From Oscillospiraceae bacterium (GTDB taxonomy: Bacteria; Bacillota; Clostridia; Oscillospirales; UBA929), in the NCBI GenBank assembly GCA_009777435.1, contig WRLW01000081.1, positions 1-6,844 of the forward strand: a stretch of 6,844 bases of DNA, given 5' to 3'. Positions within the stretch are counted from its first letter, which is position 1, and each line of letters starts with the position of its first letter. The translations under genes were made by a program, and so were the position numbers. Shown piece by piece: positions 6,240 through 6,844 of the stretch. The notes below the pieces were generated by a model. The model did no database searches. It saw only the letters and a program-made list of their open reading frames with translations, and had not been told where the DNA came from.

Positions 6240-6268
6240 ATTATACAAATAAAACCGCATAAATGCAA
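6240..6268 (-). promoter_or_regulatory. Probable main operon promoter upstream of nusB
   Basis: On the minus strand, TTGCAT (6268-6263) and a perfect TATAAT (6245-6240) are separated by 17 bases, the ideal spacing for the housekeeping sigma factor. The -35 matches only its TTG core. Transcription should begin at about 6233, 22 bases before the nusB ATG at 6211. The AT-rich spacer stands out from its GC-rich surroundings. No other promoter this good is seen before the gap upstream of dxs, so it probably drives the whole run from nusB. Confidence 0.7.
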
Positions 6269-6291
6269 GAAAAAGGTTATATGCCCCTGCG

Positions 6292-6306
6292 GCCCCCGTT
6301 CGGGGC
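6292..6306 (-). repeat. Short GC-rich hairpin between the two intergenic signals
   Basis: GCCCC and GGGGC arms flank a 5-base loop (6292-6296 and 6302-6306). A second copy of GCCCC at 6283-6287 could compete for the same partner. A run of five T on the minus strand (6274-6270) follows, but about 17 bases after the stem, which is too far for a standard intrinsic terminator. It may form part of the termination region of the adhesin transcript. Confidence 0.4.
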
Positions 6307-6310
6307 GTGG

Positions 6311-6340
6311 TTAAGCGCCCCCGCGGGCGGGGGCGCTTAA
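6311..6340 (-). terminator. Strong palindrome, probable terminator of the adhesin gene
   Basis: The 30 bases form a near-perfect inverted repeat: 14-base arms (TTAAGCGCCCCCGC and its complement) around two central G. A folded RNA would have a 12 to 13 base-pair stem with a small loop. It starts 15 bases after the adhesin stop codon and ends about 70 bases before the nusB promoter, the right place for a terminator. No U-tract follows directly on either strand, so it is not a textbook intrinsic terminator. It could act as a U-less terminator, as protection of an mRNA 3' end, or as a copy of a dispersed palindromic repeat. Confidence 0.5.
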
Positions 6341-6355
6341 GCTCTGGATACGCGC

Positions 6356-6844
6356 CTATCTCTCCCAGATGGTTATGCCGCCCGACGACGCGCTGAGATT
6401 GAGGTTCACATAAGGCTCCGAGCCGACCGTGGCATACGCGTCCTTTCGGCGTTCGCCCCGGTAGGACATCGGGAAGTCGGAGCTGATGCCGCCGGAGTTC
6501 GTTCTGGCCTCAAGCTTAAACGACAGATTTCTGGGCAGCCCGACTCGAAGCGAGCCGGATGTGGTGCGCAGATTAACGTCTCCGGTCGCGCGCAGCGTTT
6601 CCACGCGGACGCCGCCCGAGCTGCTGCTGACGCTGCCGTATCCCGTAAGCTCCTCCGCTTTGATGCCGCCGGAGGTCGCGCGCATATCGAACTTACCGGC
6701 CTTTACAACGCCCAGAGTCGCGCCGCCCGAAGAGGTGGTCACGTTCAGCGAGTTTACGTCTATAACGGCGCCGCCCATGTTCACACCGCCGGACGTCACA
6801 GATATTTCCAAGCCGTCGGCAGCTATGAGACCATCCGCCCTTAC
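6356..6844 (-). CDS. DUF4097-type putative adhesin, C-terminal part (cut by window edge)
   Basis: The frame is open to the right edge, so the 162 residues seen are only the C-terminal part; a TTG at 6811 is internal and there is no reason to start there. The protein is made of short strands with the motif (T/S/N)SGG. SGG occurs at residues 18, 39, 58, 76, 117 and 154 of the visible part, with SGS at 96, so the repeats are 18 to 21 residues apart except for a longer last step of 37. This fits the right-handed beta-helix of the DUF4097 putative adhesin family, as do LPRNLSFKLEA, NSGGISSDFP and the C-terminal SSGGITIWER. Family genes in Firmicutes often follow PadR-type regulator and DUF1700 membrane-protein genes; those would be off the window. 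No signal peptide or anchor can be judged without the N-terminus. The role is unknown; the name adhesin is only a family label. The stop is TAG at 6358-6356. Confidence 0.85.
   Translation of the reverse strand, partial: VRADGLIAADGLEISVTSGGVNMGGAVIDVNSLNVTTSSGGATLGVVKAGKFDMRATSGGIKAEELTGYGSVSSSSGGVRVETLRATGDVNLRTTSGSLRVGLPRNLSFKLEARTNSGGISSDFPMSYRGERRKDAYATVGSEPYVNLNLSASSGGITIWER

Noticed and set aside
5765..6262. 165-codon plus-strand frame opposite nusB
   Set aside because: It covers nusB almost exactly, including its promoter, and its His/Arg/Val-rich product resembles nothing known. It is best read as an antisense shadow.
6270..6306. Intrinsic terminator made of the 6292-6306 hairpin and the T-run at 6274-6270
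   Set aside because: The T-run is about 17 bases from the stem, or 8 if the alternative arm at 6283-6287 pairs, which is outside the usual arrangement. I kept the hairpin only as a repeat.
6370..6800. Repeated GCCGCC(C/G)GA units as a CRISPR or tandem DNA repeat
   Set aside because: They are the codons of the SGG protein motif, the intervening DNA is coding, and the repeat is too short and variable for CRISPR.
1..6844. tRNA, rRNA, insertion sequence, attachment site, riboswitch or CRISPR anywhere in the window
   Set aside because: Almost all sequence is coding, and the two gaps above 50 bases (1987-2047 and 6212-6355) show none of the needed structures. Riboswitch folds were judged only by eye.

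Overview
The window is GC-rich (near 60% G+C by eye), and every convincing gene reads on the minus strand, so transcription runs from the right edge to the left. The order nusB, a TsaD-like gene, xseA, xseB, ispA, a PAP2-type membrane protein, dxs and tlyA matches the Firmicutes nusB-xseAB-ispA-dxs-tlyA cluster known from Bacillus and Clostridia. The GC-rich composition, the YuiD/DUF212 protein and a TsaD-like gene where Bacillus has folD suggest a high-GC member of the Clostridia. A gut or other uncultured lineage is possible, but the sequence does not fix this. TGA and TAA both end genes, so the standard bacterial code applies.

Layout, in the direction of transcription. At 6844-6356 is the C-terminal part of a DUF4097-type putative adhesin with repeated (T/S)SGG units, cut by the right edge. 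A 144-base gap (6355-6212) follows. It holds a strong GC-rich palindrome (6311-6340), a smaller hairpin (6292-6306) and a sigma70/sigmaA-type promoter (6268-6240: TTGCAT, 17-base spacer, TATAAT). nusB starts at 6211. From there the genes are tightly packed: nusB and tsaD-like overlap as ATGA; tsaD-like and xseA are joined through a Shine-Dalgarno sequence lying on the upstream stop codon; xseA and xseB overlap by 20 bases; xseB-ispA and ispA-PAP2 are separated by 11 bases each, with ribosome binding sites touching the upstream stop codons. A 61-base AT-rich gap (2047-1987) precedes dxs, which starts at TTG, and a likely secondary promoter lies across the PAP2 stop codon. dxs overlaps tlyA by 8 bases, and tlyA runs off the left edge.

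Functionally, the operon joins rRNA transcription antitermination (NusB) and rRNA methylation (TlyA), exonuclease VII (XseA and XseB), and isoprenoid synthesis (Dxs at the entry of the MEP pathway, IspA at prenyl chain elongation). The small PAP2-family membrane protein sits between the two isoprenoid genes.

I see no mobile element, CRISPR array, tRNA or rRNA. This is mostly a conserved housekeeping operon, not a new system. The points most worth a second look are the TsaD/Kae1 paralog, the cysteine at the chain-length position of IspA, the PAP2 gene between ispA and dxs, and the promoter and start-codon details.
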